Source: an uncultured Flavobacterium sp. (lineage in GTDB: Bacteria; Bacteroidota; Bacteroidia; Flavobacteriales; Flavobacteriaceae). Taken from it: a DNA stretch of 64,000 bases. The position numbers and the translations under genes are program-made. Below, one piece after another: positions 33,218 through 42,354 of the stretch. The first letter of the stretch is position 1, and every line of letters begins with the position of its first letter. The stretch lies in assembly GCF_951805225.1 (NCBI RefSeq), contig NZ_OX638201.1, forward strand, positions 4,464,001 to 4,528,000, given 5' to 3'. The notes below the pieces were generated by a model. It did not search any database. It was not told the origin of the DNA and saw nothing but the letters and a program-made list of their open reading frames with translations.

Positions 33218-34105
33218 TTATTTGCTTAGCAAAATACTCCAATCGGCTCCGCTGTAGATTTTGTATTTTTCAGAGAAACTTCCTTGGTTTACTGCTAATG
33301 AAAAATTCAAAAGGCTGTTAAAGTAACAAACATCTGTACCAACCTGAACTTCTCCAAAAGTGTGAACCAATTTTAATTTTCCATCATAAACCTTTTTAGT
33401 TCCTTTGAAAATCTGGATTTTAACGATATCTCCAGCTTTCAAATCTAAATTAGCAAAAGTCTTTTTATCAATATTTGTCCAAACGTTTCCGTATTGAATG
33501 TCTAGAATTGGAATTCCGCCTTTGATAATTCCTTTTTCGAAAACCGGTTTTTGGTATTCGATTTTTACTACTTCGTTTGGCAATTTTGGTCCAACTTCTT
33601 CAAACGTAATTGTTTTTGATGCTAAACGTGCTCCGGTAAAAGCATAAACATCGCGACCATGAAACGTATAAGATTCATTTGAATTCTGACGACGGTTTTT
33701 TACTTCGTCGATTTCGCGAACTTCCTGAATTCCTAATTGTTCAGCAATTAAAGTTAAAGTTCCGTTGTCCGGAGTTACAAAATAATGTCCTGATTTAGTC
33801 AATAAAACAACTGAATGTCTTGAAGTACCAACTCCCGGATCACAAACAGAAACAAAAACAGTTCCTGCAGGATAATATTGTGCCGTTTGAGACAAACGAT
33901 ATGCTGCTTCCCAAATATTAAATGCCGGGATTTCATGTGTTACATCAAATATTTTCAAATCGGTTGAAACTCCCATCGCAACCCCTTTCATAGCAGATAC
34001 TGCCCCATCTTTCAAACCAAAATCTGATTGAAAAACCAATACGTTATTTTGCGAAAAGCCATTAAATGTAATGGCACACAAAAAAAGTAATAATCGTAAT
34101 TTCAT
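33218..34105 (-). CDS. Exported SAM hydrolase (DUF62 / SAM hydroxide adenosyltransferase)
   Basis: 295 residues. The family's catalytic Asp, Arg and His are D89 and R96 (VCDPGVGTSRHSV) and H149 (FHGRDVYAF), with the same D-to-R spacing as the archaeal enzyme, and no fluorinase-type loop is apparent. The reaction is SAM plus water to adenosine plus methionine. Unlike the cytoplasmic relatives I know, it begins with a clear signal peptide (MKLRLLLFLCAITFNGFSQ), so the mature enzyme should be periplasmic. A -7 box is present. It diverges from a TonB-dependent receptor gene. Confidence 0.88.
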   Translation of the reverse strand: MKLRLLLFLCAITFNGFSQNNVLVFQSDFGLKDGAVSAMKGVAMGVSTDLKIFDVTHEIPAFNIWEAAYRLSQTAQYYPAGTVFVSVCDPGVGTSRHSVVLLTKSGHYFVTPDNGTLTLIAEQLGIQEVREIDEVKNRRQNSNESYTFHGRDVYAFTGARLASKTITFEEVGPKLPNEVVKIEYQKPVFEKGIIKGGIPILDIQYGNVWTNIDKKTFANLDLKAGDIVKIQIFKGTKKVYDGKLKLVHTFGEVQVGTDVCYFNSLLNFSLAVNQGSFSEKYKIYSGADWSILLSK

Positions 34106-34128
34106 TTTTTCTCTTTTTAAATTTTTAG

Positions 34129-34136
34129 CAAAGATA
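34129..34136 (-). promoter_or_regulatory. Candidate -7 box of the SAM-hydrolase gene
   Basis: TATCTTTG on the minus strand, perfect TAnnTTTG match, 24 bases before the start. Confidence 0.45.
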
Positions 34137-34213
34137 TTTCATTAAACTTAAAAATTGACACGTTGAACTTATAAAAAACATCATTTTATAAATCGATTTT
34201 AATTATTTACAAT

Positions 34214-34221
34214 TACATTTG
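34214..34221 (+). promoter_or_regulatory. Candidate -7 box of the TonB-receptor gene
   Basis: TACATTTG, perfect TAnnTTTG match, 98 bases before the ATG at 34320. Confidence 0.4.
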
Positions 34222-34319
34222 CATTTTATTCATAAGTCTATATAAATACTAGACAATTACTTTTCATTTCTTCCATTTGAAGAAGAATTATTACATCATA
34301 TTCAAAACCAAATTCACCA

Positions 34320-36974
34320 ATGAGAAAAAAATTACAAATTGTGCTAACCGCAATTCTCACTCTTTCGAGTACTTTGTTTTTTGCACAAAATCACGAGATA
34401 AAAGGAACAATTACAAATGAAAGCGGAAATCCGTTGGAATTTGCAACTGTTCTTATCAAAGGAACTCAAACTAATACGACAAGTGATGCTTTAGGAAAAT
34501 TTACGGTAAATGCTGCAACAAATAATCCTACGCTTATCATATCGCTATTTGGCTATCAAACTAAAGAATTGGTAGCAAAAGATCATTTTGTTGATATACA
34601 ATTGGCTTTGGAAAATAATAGTCTTGACGAAATTGTAGTTGTAGGAAGTAGAAATCCTAAGAAAAGCAAACTCGAAACTGCCGTTCCTGTTGATGTTGTG
34701 AATTTAGCTAAAATCAGAAATATTACGCCACAGACTACTACAAATGATATTTTGACGTATATGATTCCGTCTTTTAATTCAAACAGACAATCTTCATCTG
34801 ATGGAACGGAACATATTGATCCGGCTTCTTTGAGAGGTTTAGGTCCTGATCAGGTTTTGGTTTTGGTAAATGGAAAAAGAAGACATACAACTTCATTGGT
34901 AAATTATCAAAATACGGTTGGAAACGGTTCTGTTGGTACAGATTTAAGTGCGATTCCGGCTTCATCAATAAAACGCATTGAGGTTTTGCGCGATGGTGCG
35001 GCAGCTCAATATGGTTCTGATGCGATTGCGGGCGTAATCAATTTGGTTTTAAAAGATAACGCAGGTCTTGAAGTAAATGCAACTTATGGTTCAACATCTC
35101 GAGATGATGGTCAGACTACAAATGTGAACTTAAACTACGGAGCAAAAATTGGAAACAAAGGTGGTTTTATCAACTTAACCGGTGAATTTAATAATCGCGA
35201 AAAAACGAATCGTTCTCAAAATAACAACCTGATTATCTTTGATCAATCGGCACAAGGAAATTTCTTTGCTTATGATTTTGCTGATAATCCGGCTCAATCT
35301 CGTCAAATTGATGATGATTTATTAGCTCAAAACGGATTGAAACGTGATGATTTCAATTTTCAGATTGGAGATGCAAAAATCAAAAATATTCAGGGATTCT
35401 TCAATACTTCTATTCCGTTAAACGATCAAATCGAGTTTTATGCTTTTGGCGGCGTGAGTCACAGAAACGGAACTGGTTACGGTTTTAGACGTTTGCCAAG
35501 TGAAACTGAAAATGTTGTTGCTTCTATTTTCCCTTTCGGATTTCAACCGGAACTAAATTCTGTTGTAACGGATCTTTCGTCTTCTGTAGGTTTTAAATTT
35601 AAGTTTGGAGAATGGAAACTGGACGTGAGTAATACTATCGGTGAAAACAAGTTTATTTACGATGTATCGAACACAAACAACGTTTCCTTAGGTGATAATG
35701 GTCCAACAGATTTTAAGGCCGGAAATCACTCGTTTTTGCAAAATACTGTTAATGCCGATATTTCTCGATTGTATAAAGATGTTTTTCATGGTTTGAATGT
35801 TGCTTTTGGTGGTGAATATCGTTTTGAAAAATACAAAATTGTTCCAGGCGAAGAAGCTTCTTATATTGATGGCGGAGCACAATCATTCCCTGGCTTTTCT
35901 CCTTTGAATGCTGTAAACGAAAACAGAAACAGTGTTGGTGTTTATGCTGATGTTGAAGCTGACGTTACGGAGAAATTATTAATTGGAGTTGCAGGTCGCT
36001 ACGAAGATTTTACAGATTTTGGAAATACCATTAACGGAAAATTATCTGCGAGATATAAAATCTTAGACAATCTTTTTGTTCGTGGCGCTATTAGTACTGG
36101 TTTTAGAGCGCCGTCTTTACACCAACAATACTTCAATAATATCGCAACGGATGTTGTTGACGGACAACTTCTAAATTCAGGTATTTTTAGAAATGATAGC
36201 CAAGTTGCTAAAGAACTAGGAATTCCAAAATTGAAAGAGGAGACTTCAAGAAACTATAGTTTTGGTATTGTTTTTTCTCCAACAAAAAAATTACATATCA
36301 CGGCTGATTATTACCATATTAGAATTGACAACAGAATTATCCTTACGGGAAATTTAGGAAATGACGCTTACGGAGATCCTGTTCCGGCGCTTCGTGATTT
36401 GTTTGCTCAATATGGCGCTCAAACGGGTCGTTTCTTTACAAATGCAATCAACACAACTACAAACGGAGTCGATGTTGTTATTGATTATGACTTGAATGTT
36501 GGTTACGGAAAAATGAATCTTTCGTTATTGTACAACTACAACGCTAATAAAGTTGATGATAAATTGAATAATATTCCGCCTTTGTTTATTGGTCAGGAAG
36601 ATGTGTATTATGGTCCGCAGGAAAGAAGTTTGATCGAATCGAATACGCCTAAACATAAAGGTACTTTCGCAATTAATTATAGTTTAACGAAATGGAACTT
36701 TTTATTGAGAAATACTTATTTTGGAGAAGTAATTCGTGATGGTTTTCCCTTTGGAGGAATCCAGAAACATAACGGAAAAGTGGTTACTGATTTAACTGTT
36801 GCTTATAAATTAACTCCAAAAATTCAGATTGCTTTGGGAGCAAACAACTTATTTGATATTTTCCCGGACAAACAAATTTACGAAAACAGTTACTATGGAG
36901 TATTTAAATATGCGCCGGTTCAAATGGGAACTACTGGAGCTTATTACTTTGGAAGAATGAGTTTTACACTTTAA
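34320..36974 (+). CDS. TonB-dependent receptor with carboxypeptidase-regulatory-like domain
   Basis: 884 residues: signal peptide (1-22), CarbopepD_reg-like domain (about 25-105, ATVLIKGTQTNTTSD), plug domain (about 115-230, with RGLGPDQVLVLVNGKRRHTT and IKRIEVLRDGAAAQYGSDAIAG), then a beta-barrel to a C-terminal Phe-x-Leu strand. These receptors import large substrates through the outer membrane. No SusD partner follows, so it is not a Sus-type glycan locus; the substrate is unknown. Divergent from the exported SAM hydrolase. A repeat with a central terminator follows. Confidence 0.9.
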   Translation: MRKKLQIVLTAILTLSSTLFFAQNHEIKGTITNESGNPLEFATVLIKGTQTNTTSDALGKFTVNAATNNPTLIISLFGYQTKELVAKDHFVDIQLALENNSLDEIVVVGSRNPKKSKLETAVPVDVVNLAKIRNITPQTTTNDILTYMIPSFNSNRQSSSDGTEHIDPASLRGLGPDQVLVLVNGKRRHTTSLVNYQNTVGNGSVGTDLSAIPASSIKRIEVLRDGAAAQYGSDAIAGVINLVLKDNAGLEVNATYGSTSRDDGQTTNVNLNYGAKIGNKGGFINLTGEFNNREKTNRSQNNNLIIFDQSAQGNFFAYDFADNPAQSRQIDDDLLAQNGLKRDDFNFQIGDAKIKNIQGFFNTSIPLNDQIEFYAFGGVSHRNGTGYGFRRLPSETENVVASIFPFGFQPELNSVVTDLSSSVGFKFKFGEWKLDVSNTIGENKFIYDVSNTNNVSLGDNGPTDFKAGNHSFLQNTVNADISRLYKDVFHGLNVAFGGEYRFEKYKIVPGEEASYIDGGAQSFPGFSPLNAVNENRNSVGVYADVEADVTEKLLIGVAGRYEDFTDFGNTINGKLSARYKILDNLFVRGAISTGFRAPSLHQQYFNNIATDVVDGQLLNSGIFRNDSQVAKELGIPKLKEETSRNYSFGIVFSPTKKLHITADYYHIRIDNRIILTGNLGNDAYGDPVPALRDLFAQYGAQTGRFFTNAINTTTNGVDVVIDYDLNVGYGKMNLSLLYNYNANKVDDKLNNIPPLFIGQEDVYYGPQERSLIESNTPKHKGTFAINYSLTKWNFLLRNTYFGEVIRDGFPFGGIQKHNGKVVTDLTVAYKLTPKIQIALGANNLFDIFPDKQIYENSYYGVFKYAPVQMGTTGAYYFGRMSFTL

Positions 36975-36996
36975 TATTTAAAGTTTTAATTTATAT

Positions 36997-37174
36997 TTAA
37001 CCGCTAAGCGCGCAAAGTTTTACGCAAAGTTCGCAGGTAAATTTCTCGCAAAGACGCGAAGTCGCAAAGTTTTATAATTTAAAAAACCGCCCATTTGGGC
37101 GGTTTTTGTTTGTTCTAAAAATCAAAACTAAAACTTTGCGAACTTTGCGTAAAACTTTGCGCGCTTTGCGGTTA
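36997..37174. repeat. CGCAAAG inverted repeat with a terminator at its centre
   Basis: Left arm TTAACCGCTAAGCGCGCAAAG with further CGCAAAGACGCGAAG units; right arm ACTTTGCGCGCTTTGCGGTTAA. The centre holds the terminator at 37081-37110, so the two arms could extend one stem on both sides. Confidence 0.8.
37081..37110. terminator. Bidirectional terminator
   Basis: AAAAACCGCCCA/TGGGCGGTTTTT stem, between the TonB receptor (+) and M4 protease (-) genes. Confidence 0.9.
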
Positions 37175-37185
37175 ATTTCAACTTC

Positions 37186-39969
37186 CTATTTCTTAACGAA
37201 TTTCTTAACGATTCTTTTGTCGCCTTTATTCAATTCGATGATATAAATTCCAGTACTCAAGTTGCTTACATCAACAAGATTTCCAGAAAGTTGACCAGTT
37301 TTCAATTGCTGACCTAACGTGTTTATAATTCTAAATGAATAACCTTCGCTATTTGCAAATGAAACATTCAATTCGCCTCCAACCGGATTTGGATATAAAG
37401 CAAAACTTGAAGTTTCAACTGTTTCCACTAATCCTGCAGTAATATCTTCGCCTGCAATTGCACCTGAAGCGATTATGTTTATAGTATAATCTTCTACTTG
37501 GCCATAAGAGAAAGATTCACAAGATGTTGGGATTGCATTGTATTTCATCGAAACTCTAAGTCTTGTTGTTCCTAAAGTTGCAGTTGCCGGAATCGTGATT
37601 GATCCTGTTGCAGTTGATGCAGTTGATGCCGCTTTTGTGAAAACAGTTTCGCCTGAATCTGAAAAATCACCATCTTGATTGTAGTCAATAAAAACAGCAT
37701 ATCCTTCGCTGTAAACAGATGAAGTCCATGTTGGCGTTATTGTTATTGTGTATGCAGTTCCTTGCGTTGCATTTGTAGAAGTTGCTGTAAAATCTTCGTA
37801 TCCAGTTGTTGCTGTAGAAGTTTTATTGATAGTTCCAAAAACAACTTTTGAGATTCTTTCGTCTGTAGCGCTATTTCCTTTTGATGTACAATAAGCAACT
37901 GAAGCAGCGGTTGTTGTAACATTTACAGCATTACTTGCTGCTGAAACATTTCCTGCAGCATCTTTAGCTTTCACTGTAAAAGTATAAGATGTCAAAGCTG
38001 TTAATCCCGTTACGGTATAGCTTGTTGTTGTAGAAGAACCTTTTAGAGTTGTTCCTTGGTAAATATCATATCCCGTTACGGCTACATTATCTGTAGAAGC
38101 TGTCCAGGTTAAATTAGTACTTGATCCTGTTGTTCCAGCCGCAGCAAGAGCTGTTGGAGCACTTGGAGCAACTGTATCTGTAGATCCTGAATATGCAGCT
38201 CCAACTCCTACTGCATAAAATGCATTTGTTGTTGCAATAACTTCTGCAGAACCAGCTCCGTATAAATCAATAGCGGATTGGATTCCTGAAGTTCTTGCAT
38301 TTGCATAAGTAGAGTTCGAAGTTAAATACACACTTTCTAAACGGAAAGCAATTTTTGCTGCTTTGTCAATCGTGATTCCAGTTACGTTATACGCGTTTCC
38401 AATATCATTTGTTCCCGATTTACCTACAGACAAAATATAAAACCAGTGATTTAATACCCCAGAGTTGGTATGAACACCACATTGGTCATTGTTATTTGTT
38501 GGTGTACAGTTTACGTTTACCCAATAAGTTCCGCCATAAGTATCAGGCTGTCCTTCAGAATTTGGATCGCTCATGGAACGCAAAGCAAGATGCCCGCTTC
38601 TTCTTTCAATATCTTCTCCTACTAACCAAGTTGATTTTGTTGGCGCAGCGCGATATTCGATACAAGCTCCCCAAATATCAGAAAACGCTTCATTCATTGC
38701 TCCGGATTCTTTTTGATAAGCCAAATTTGCTGTGTAAGTACAAACCGCGTGACCAATTTCGTGCCCAGCAACATCAAGTGCTGTTAAGATATCAAATCCT
38801 CCTGTTCCGCTTCCGTCACCGTAAGTCATAACGCTTCCGTTCCAGAATGCGTTATTATTATCCGGATATCCTGCAGCCACTAAGTTATAATGCACATAAC
38901 TTTTGATTTTAGCTCCGGCATTGTCATAGCTGTTTCTTCCGTGTACGGCTGACCAATAATCATAAGTCATTTCAGCTCCCCAATGTGCATCAAGTGCTCC
39001 ATTGTCTTTGTTTGTATTATTATACTCTGCTGCTGTCCAGTTATTATCTGCATCCGTAAAGTTTGTTGTTGGATAAGTCGCTGTTTTAGCCGAATTATAA
39101 GTTTGAACTCCATTTCCGCGAGTACCATCAGATAAAATATATGAAGATCCGCTTAAAGTTGTCTGGATAGTTTGAGTTCCGCTATAACGCGTCGCAGCAT
39201 TTGCAGCAACAATTGCCATTTTTGAAGTAGCGTTTTTGTTTTGTTCTTTGGCTGCAGCCGAAATAAATCTTCCATGGCTATTTTCGCCCAAATGTTTTAT
39301 TGTTGCATTATAAAACAAAGCTTCTCCGGTTTGAGCATCGATATAAAGATCTCCACGACTCAATGGCTTTGTGGCATAAATATCAAACTTATAGGCCAAA
39401 CGAACTTTATCGCTTTTTCTTTCCTTTCCTTGGTCATCCATTGAAGGAAGTAAAACAAGTTCACCTTTTGGCTTTTTATAGTCCATTGCCGCAGCATCTG
39501 CAGGAGTTTCCCATAAATACTGTTTTGCTCCTGTGTAGGCAATCGCTTTGTCAAAAGCTGCCTGGCTTGACAATTTTGGCGTTGTTTTGACATTTTCGAG
39601 TGCATAAAACTCTCCATTCATCGAAACTACTTTTCCGCCTTTAGAGTGAATCGTATAATTCGCAAATTCTACTTTAACTCCTTGTTCATACAATTGAAAC
39701 TTTTCATGCGTAAAACCTTCTTTGTCTAATTCTTTTTTAACCTTAGAAAAAGACTGATTTTCTTTTAATCCTAATTGTTCTTTAAAAACAGTATTATAAT
39801 CTGTTTCCTTGTAACTGGATTTTTCACTAAATGTGATTAAACTTGGCTGTCCGTTTTCAGACACACTTTTCTGACTTACTCTTTTGTCGGTATTCTGTGC
39901 AAATCCTGATAGCGAAAATGTAAGAATAACAACTGTTCCGGCCATAATTTTTGGTAATTTTCTTTCCAT
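37186..39969 (-). CDS. T9SS-secreted M4 (thermolysin-type) metalloprotease
   Basis: 927 residues, in order: signal peptide (1-25), FTP and PepSY-like propeptide (about 45-200), M4 catalytic domain with HEIGH at 403-407 and the third zinc ligand in MNEAFSDIWG about 427, one fibronectin type III domain (about 600-690), a GEVED domain with CTSKGN and FIDYNQDGDFSD (about 695-840), and a type A T9SS sorting domain (about 855-927, FALYPNP start and VKKFVKK end). It is an exported endopeptidase whose propeptide keeps it inactive until secretion. Confidence 0.93.
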   Translation of the reverse strand: MERKLPKIMAGTVVILTFSLSGFAQNTDKRVSQKSVSENGQPSLITFSEKSSYKETDYNTVFKEQLGLKENQSFSKVKKELDKEGFTHEKFQLYEQGVKVEFANYTIHSKGGKVVSMNGEFYALENVKTTPKLSSQAAFDKAIAYTGAKQYLWETPADAAAMDYKKPKGELVLLPSMDDQGKERKSDKVRLAYKFDIYATKPLSRGDLYIDAQTGEALFYNATIKHLGENSHGRFISAAAKEQNKNATSKMAIVAANAATRYSGTQTIQTTLSGSSYILSDGTRGNGVQTYNSAKTATYPTTNFTDADNNWTAAEYNNTNKDNGALDAHWGAEMTYDYWSAVHGRNSYDNAGAKIKSYVHYNLVAAGYPDNNNAFWNGSVMTYGDGSGTGGFDILTALDVAGHEIGHAVCTYTANLAYQKESGAMNEAFSDIWGACIEYRAAPTKSTWLVGEDIERRSGHLALRSMSDPNSEGQPDTYGGTYWVNVNCTPTNNNDQCGVHTNSGVLNHWFYILSVGKSGTNDIGNAYNVTGITIDKAAKIAFRLESVYLTSNSTYANARTSGIQSAIDLYGAGSAEVIATTNAFYAVGVGAAYSGSTDTVAPSAPTALAAAGTTGSSTNLTWTASTDNVAVTGYDIYQGTTLKGSSTTTSYTVTGLTALTSYTFTVKAKDAAGNVSAASNAVNVTTTAASVAYCTSKGNSATDERISKVVFGTINKTSTATTGYEDFTATSTNATQGTAYTITITPTWTSSVYSEGYAVFIDYNQDGDFSDSGETVFTKAASTASTATGSITIPATATLGTTRLRVSMKYNAIPTSCESFSYGQVEDYTINIIASGAIAGEDITAGLVETVETSSFALYPNPVGGELNVSFANSEGYSFRIINTLGQQLKTGQLSGNLVDVSNLSTGIYIIELNKGDKRIVKKFVKK

Positions 39970-40028
39970 AATAAATGTGGTATTTTAGTTTGGTTAAATG
40001 GATTACAAACAAAATATTTAATGTAAGT

Positions 40029-40057
40029 AAATACTTTATTTCGAGATAAAAGTATTT
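40029..40057. promoter_or_regulatory. Hairpin upstream of the M4 protease gene
   Basis: Imperfect inverted repeat AAATACTTTAT / ATAAAAGTATTT, 60 bases before the gene start, followed by two AATCGAT copies near 40071 and 40092. Operator or leader structure, unproven. The rest of the 367-base gap (39970-40336) shows nothing else but the terminator at 40280. Confidence 0.25.
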
Positions 40058-40279
40058 TATTTCTGTTAGATAATCGATGAAATTTACCTTTAATCGATAA
40101 AATACAACATCTTTTACCTAAAATTCACATTTATTTAACAAACCATGAAGATTTCACAAAAAGAAAGGGCAAAAATTAATTATTCTATTGATTTGTAATA
40201 TATTAAACCAATAAAAACAGCTGAGATCCCAATTTTACTGGGAAAAAGTACTTCTTGTGTTTTTATTTTTTTCTTACAA

Positions 40280-40310
40280 AAAAAGACCAGCCTTTTAAAA
40301 GCTGGTCTTC
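40280..40310 (-). terminator. Terminator of the scoB gene
   Basis: AAGACCAGC/GCTGGTCTT stem around CTTTTAAAA; A-tract on the plus side gives the T-tail on the minus strand. Confidence 0.85.
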
Positions 40311-40336
40311 GCGAGTTTTTGTAAGAAATAAAAACT

Positions 40337-40993
40337 TTATCTAATGTCCATTTCCGGGATATCACCTTCAATAATTAATTCAGCTTCTGTAGATGCAATA
40401 ATATGTTCGACAGAAATACCCGGCGCTCGTTCTAAAAGTTTAAAACCTTTTTCGGTCACTTCCAAAACTGCAAGTTCCGTTACAACCTTTTTTACGCAAC
40501 CTACGCCTGTTAATGGCAAAGTACACTTTTTTAGTATCTTAGATTCGCCTGCTTTGTTTACGTGCATCATTGCAACGATAATGTTTTCGGCGGAAGCCAC
40601 TAAATCCATCGCGCCTCCCATTCCTTTTACCATTTTACCCGGAATCTTCCAGTTTGCAATATCACCGTTTTCTGAAACTTCCATTGCTCCCAGAATCGTT
40701 AAATCTACTTTTTGACTGCGAATCATTCCAAAACTAAAAGCCGAATCAAAGAAACTTGCTCCCGGCAATGTTGTAATAGTTTGTTTTCCAGCATTGATAA
40801 TATCGGCATCTTCTTCCCCGGCAAAAGGAAATGGTCCCATTCCCAAAACACCGTTTTCACTTTGAAATTCAACCGCAATATCTTCTCTCACATAATTGGC
40901 AACCAAAGTCGGAATCCCAATTCCAAGATTCACGAAATACCTGTCTTTTACTTCTTTTGCAATTCGTTTTGCAATATCTTCTTTTGTTAACAT
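40337..40993 (-). CDS. scoB: 3-oxoacid CoA-transferase, subunit B
   Basis: 218 residues of class I CoA-transferase beta subunit. The catalytic Glu lies in the SENGVLGMGPF motif near residue 51; VNLGIGIPTLVANY and GGAMDLVASAENIIV are further family blocks. With subunit A it moves CoA between succinyl-CoA and acetoacetate (ketone-body use) in the cytoplasm. Normally scoA and scoB are adjacent; here a beta-lactamase gene lies between them. Last gene before a terminator. Confidence 0.92.
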   Translation of the reverse strand: MLTKEDIAKRIAKEVKDRYFVNLGIGIPTLVANYVREDIAVEFQSENGVLGMGPFPFAGEEDADIINAGKQTITTLPGASFFDSAFSFGMIRSQKVDLTILGAMEVSENGDIANWKIPGKMVKGMGGAMDLVASAENIIVAMMHVNKAGESKILKKCTLPLTGVGCVKKVVTELAVLEVTEKGFKLLERAPGISVEHIIASTEAELIIEGDIPEMDIR

Positions 40994-41025
40994 ATCTTTT
41001 TAATGTGTTAATTTATTAATGTGCC

Positions 41026-41106
41026 AATTAGTCAATTTGATAATTAGATAATGCATTACTATGCGCAATCTATATCAATTATCAAATTATCAAATTGACT
41101 AATTAT
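41026..41106. repeat. ATTATCAAATT-type inverted repeat downstream of bla
   Basis: Arms AATTAGTCAATTTGATAA(T) (41026-41044) and ATTATCAAATTGACTAATT (about 41088-41106) pair around a loop with a further ATCAAATT copy. It lies between the bla and scoB genes. Confidence 0.7.
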
Positions 41107-41110
41107 CTAA

Positions 41111-41995
41111 TTACTTTTTAATGAAATAATCCCAAGTCACTCTCGCTATATCTGCAATTATCTTCTCTGTATCTTCTTTGCTTTCTGTGATGTTTTTTAA
41201 AAACACAGAAATTATAAAATGTTTTCCGTTTGGAAGTTTTACAATCCCTATATCATTCATTGCAACTCTTAAATTAGCATCATTTGTTTCCGAAATTCCG
41301 GTTCTGTGAGCTAATTCAGTATTTTCTGGAAGTCCCGCTTTCAACCACGTAAGTCCTCTTGAAGTTTCAACCATTATTTGATACAAATACTTGGTCGTGG
41401 CTTCTTTTAGAATTTGTCCTTTATAGAATTTTTCCAATAACTCAGTCGCTGCCAGCGGAGTCGTTGTGTTAATATAAAGATTCTCCCAGTTTTTCATTTG
41501 TTCTTCGTTGACTTTAATAACGAAGTCTTTGATTCCTTGCTTGTTGATAAATTTCTGCACCACTTTTGTGCCGCCAACTAAATCAATCAGTATATCACAA
41601 CCGTTATTATCACTATGCGAAACGGTGTATCTCAATATTTTATCTAAAGTCAACTTTACATTTCCATCCGGATAATCTTCTTTCATCGGACTCCAGGTAT
41701 CTTCGTGTAAATCTTTCTTTTTAACGAAAATCTCCTGTGTTAATGAAAGCTTGCCTTTATCGACCAAATCTAAAACGGTCAACGCAATATGAAATTTAAA
41801 AACGCTCATCAAAGGAGCTTTCAAGTTTCCGTTAATGCTTAAAGTATCTTTATCTTCAATGCTTTTTATAGATATTCCAACTGTTGCATTTTTACTTGCA
41901 ATAATCTGATTCAATTCCTGACGAAGTTCATTTGTTGTTTGAGCAAACATCTGAAAAGACAGAAACGAAAACAGAATTATGGAGAATTTCTTCAT
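41111..41995 (-). CDS. Class A beta-lactamase with RTG in place of KTG
   Basis: 294 residues: signal peptide (1-19), S64-V-F-K67 nucleophile motif, S128-D-N130 loop, omega-loop Glu in NEEQM (about 164-165), and R231-T-G233 where most class A enzymes have KTG. Overall it resembles subclass A2 (PER/CfxA-like) enzymes of Bacteroidota. Activity on penicillins or cephalosporins is expected but the spectrum is unknown. The gene lies between the scoA and scoB genes, bracketed by AT-rich repeats, which suggests a later insertion. No integrase or transposase is linked. Confidence 0.9.
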   Translation of the reverse strand: MKKFSIILFSFLSFQMFAQTTNELRQELNQIIASKNATVGISIKSIEDKDTLSINGNLKAPLMSVFKFHIALTVLDLVDKGKLSLTQEIFVKKKDLHEDTWSPMKEDYPDGNVKLTLDKILRYTVSHSDNNGCDILIDLVGGTKVVQKFINKQGIKDFVIKVNEEQMKNWENLYINTTTPLAATELLEKFYKGQILKEATTKYLYQIMVETSRGLTWLKAGLPENTELAHRTGISETNDANLRVAMNDIGIVKLPNGKHFIISVFLKNITESKEDTEKIIADIARVTWDYFIKK

Positions 41996-42354
41996 TTAAT
42001 ACGGTTTTTTAAGGTTCTTATTTAATTAGAAAATGTGTCAATGAGAAAATTAGATAATTCTTTACTTTATGTAATTAATTATAAGACCCTAATTATCAAA
42101 TTACAATAAATTATTTTTATTAATAAAATCGTTCAAATTAAGGAATTTAATACTATGTAATGTTTTACTTTATATAAATTACACTAAACAATTGATTTAC
42201 AATAAATTTAACAAATAAAATAACACTTAACGCAATAAAGTTGCTTTTGTGTTTAGTGATATATTTATAAAAGATTTTAACTATAGAATTGAATAATATT
42301 GGACTATGTACAATCTACACAATTGTCTAATTTTCTAATTGCCTAATTATCTAA
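41996..42354. repeat. AT-rich gap with inverted ATTAGATAATT repeats upstream of bla
   Basis: A run with AATTAGAAAATGTGTCAATG and AAAATTAGATAATT (42024-42059) and its inverted partner with TGTCTAATTTTCTAATTG and CCTAATTATCTAATTA (42319-42356) lie at the two ends of the gap. Between them is AT-rich DNA without an ORF or recognisable promoter. Confidence 0.6.

Noticed and set aside
33218..34105. Fluorinase or chlorinase instead of SAM hydrolase
   Set aside because: No extra loop of the halogenases is visible, and the Asp-Arg-His set of the hydroxide-type enzymes is kept.
38409..38831. A 140-codon plus-strand frame inside the M4 protease gene
   Set aside because: Antisense to the well-supported catalytic domain (HEIGH region); composition gives no family.
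40344..41019. Several plus-strand frames opposite the scoB gene
   Set aside because: They overlap a well-supported CoA-transferase and show no recognisable proteins.
41111..41995. Beta-lactamase as part of an integron or transposon
   Set aside because: No integrase, attC-like site or transposase is found near; only short AT-rich repeats.
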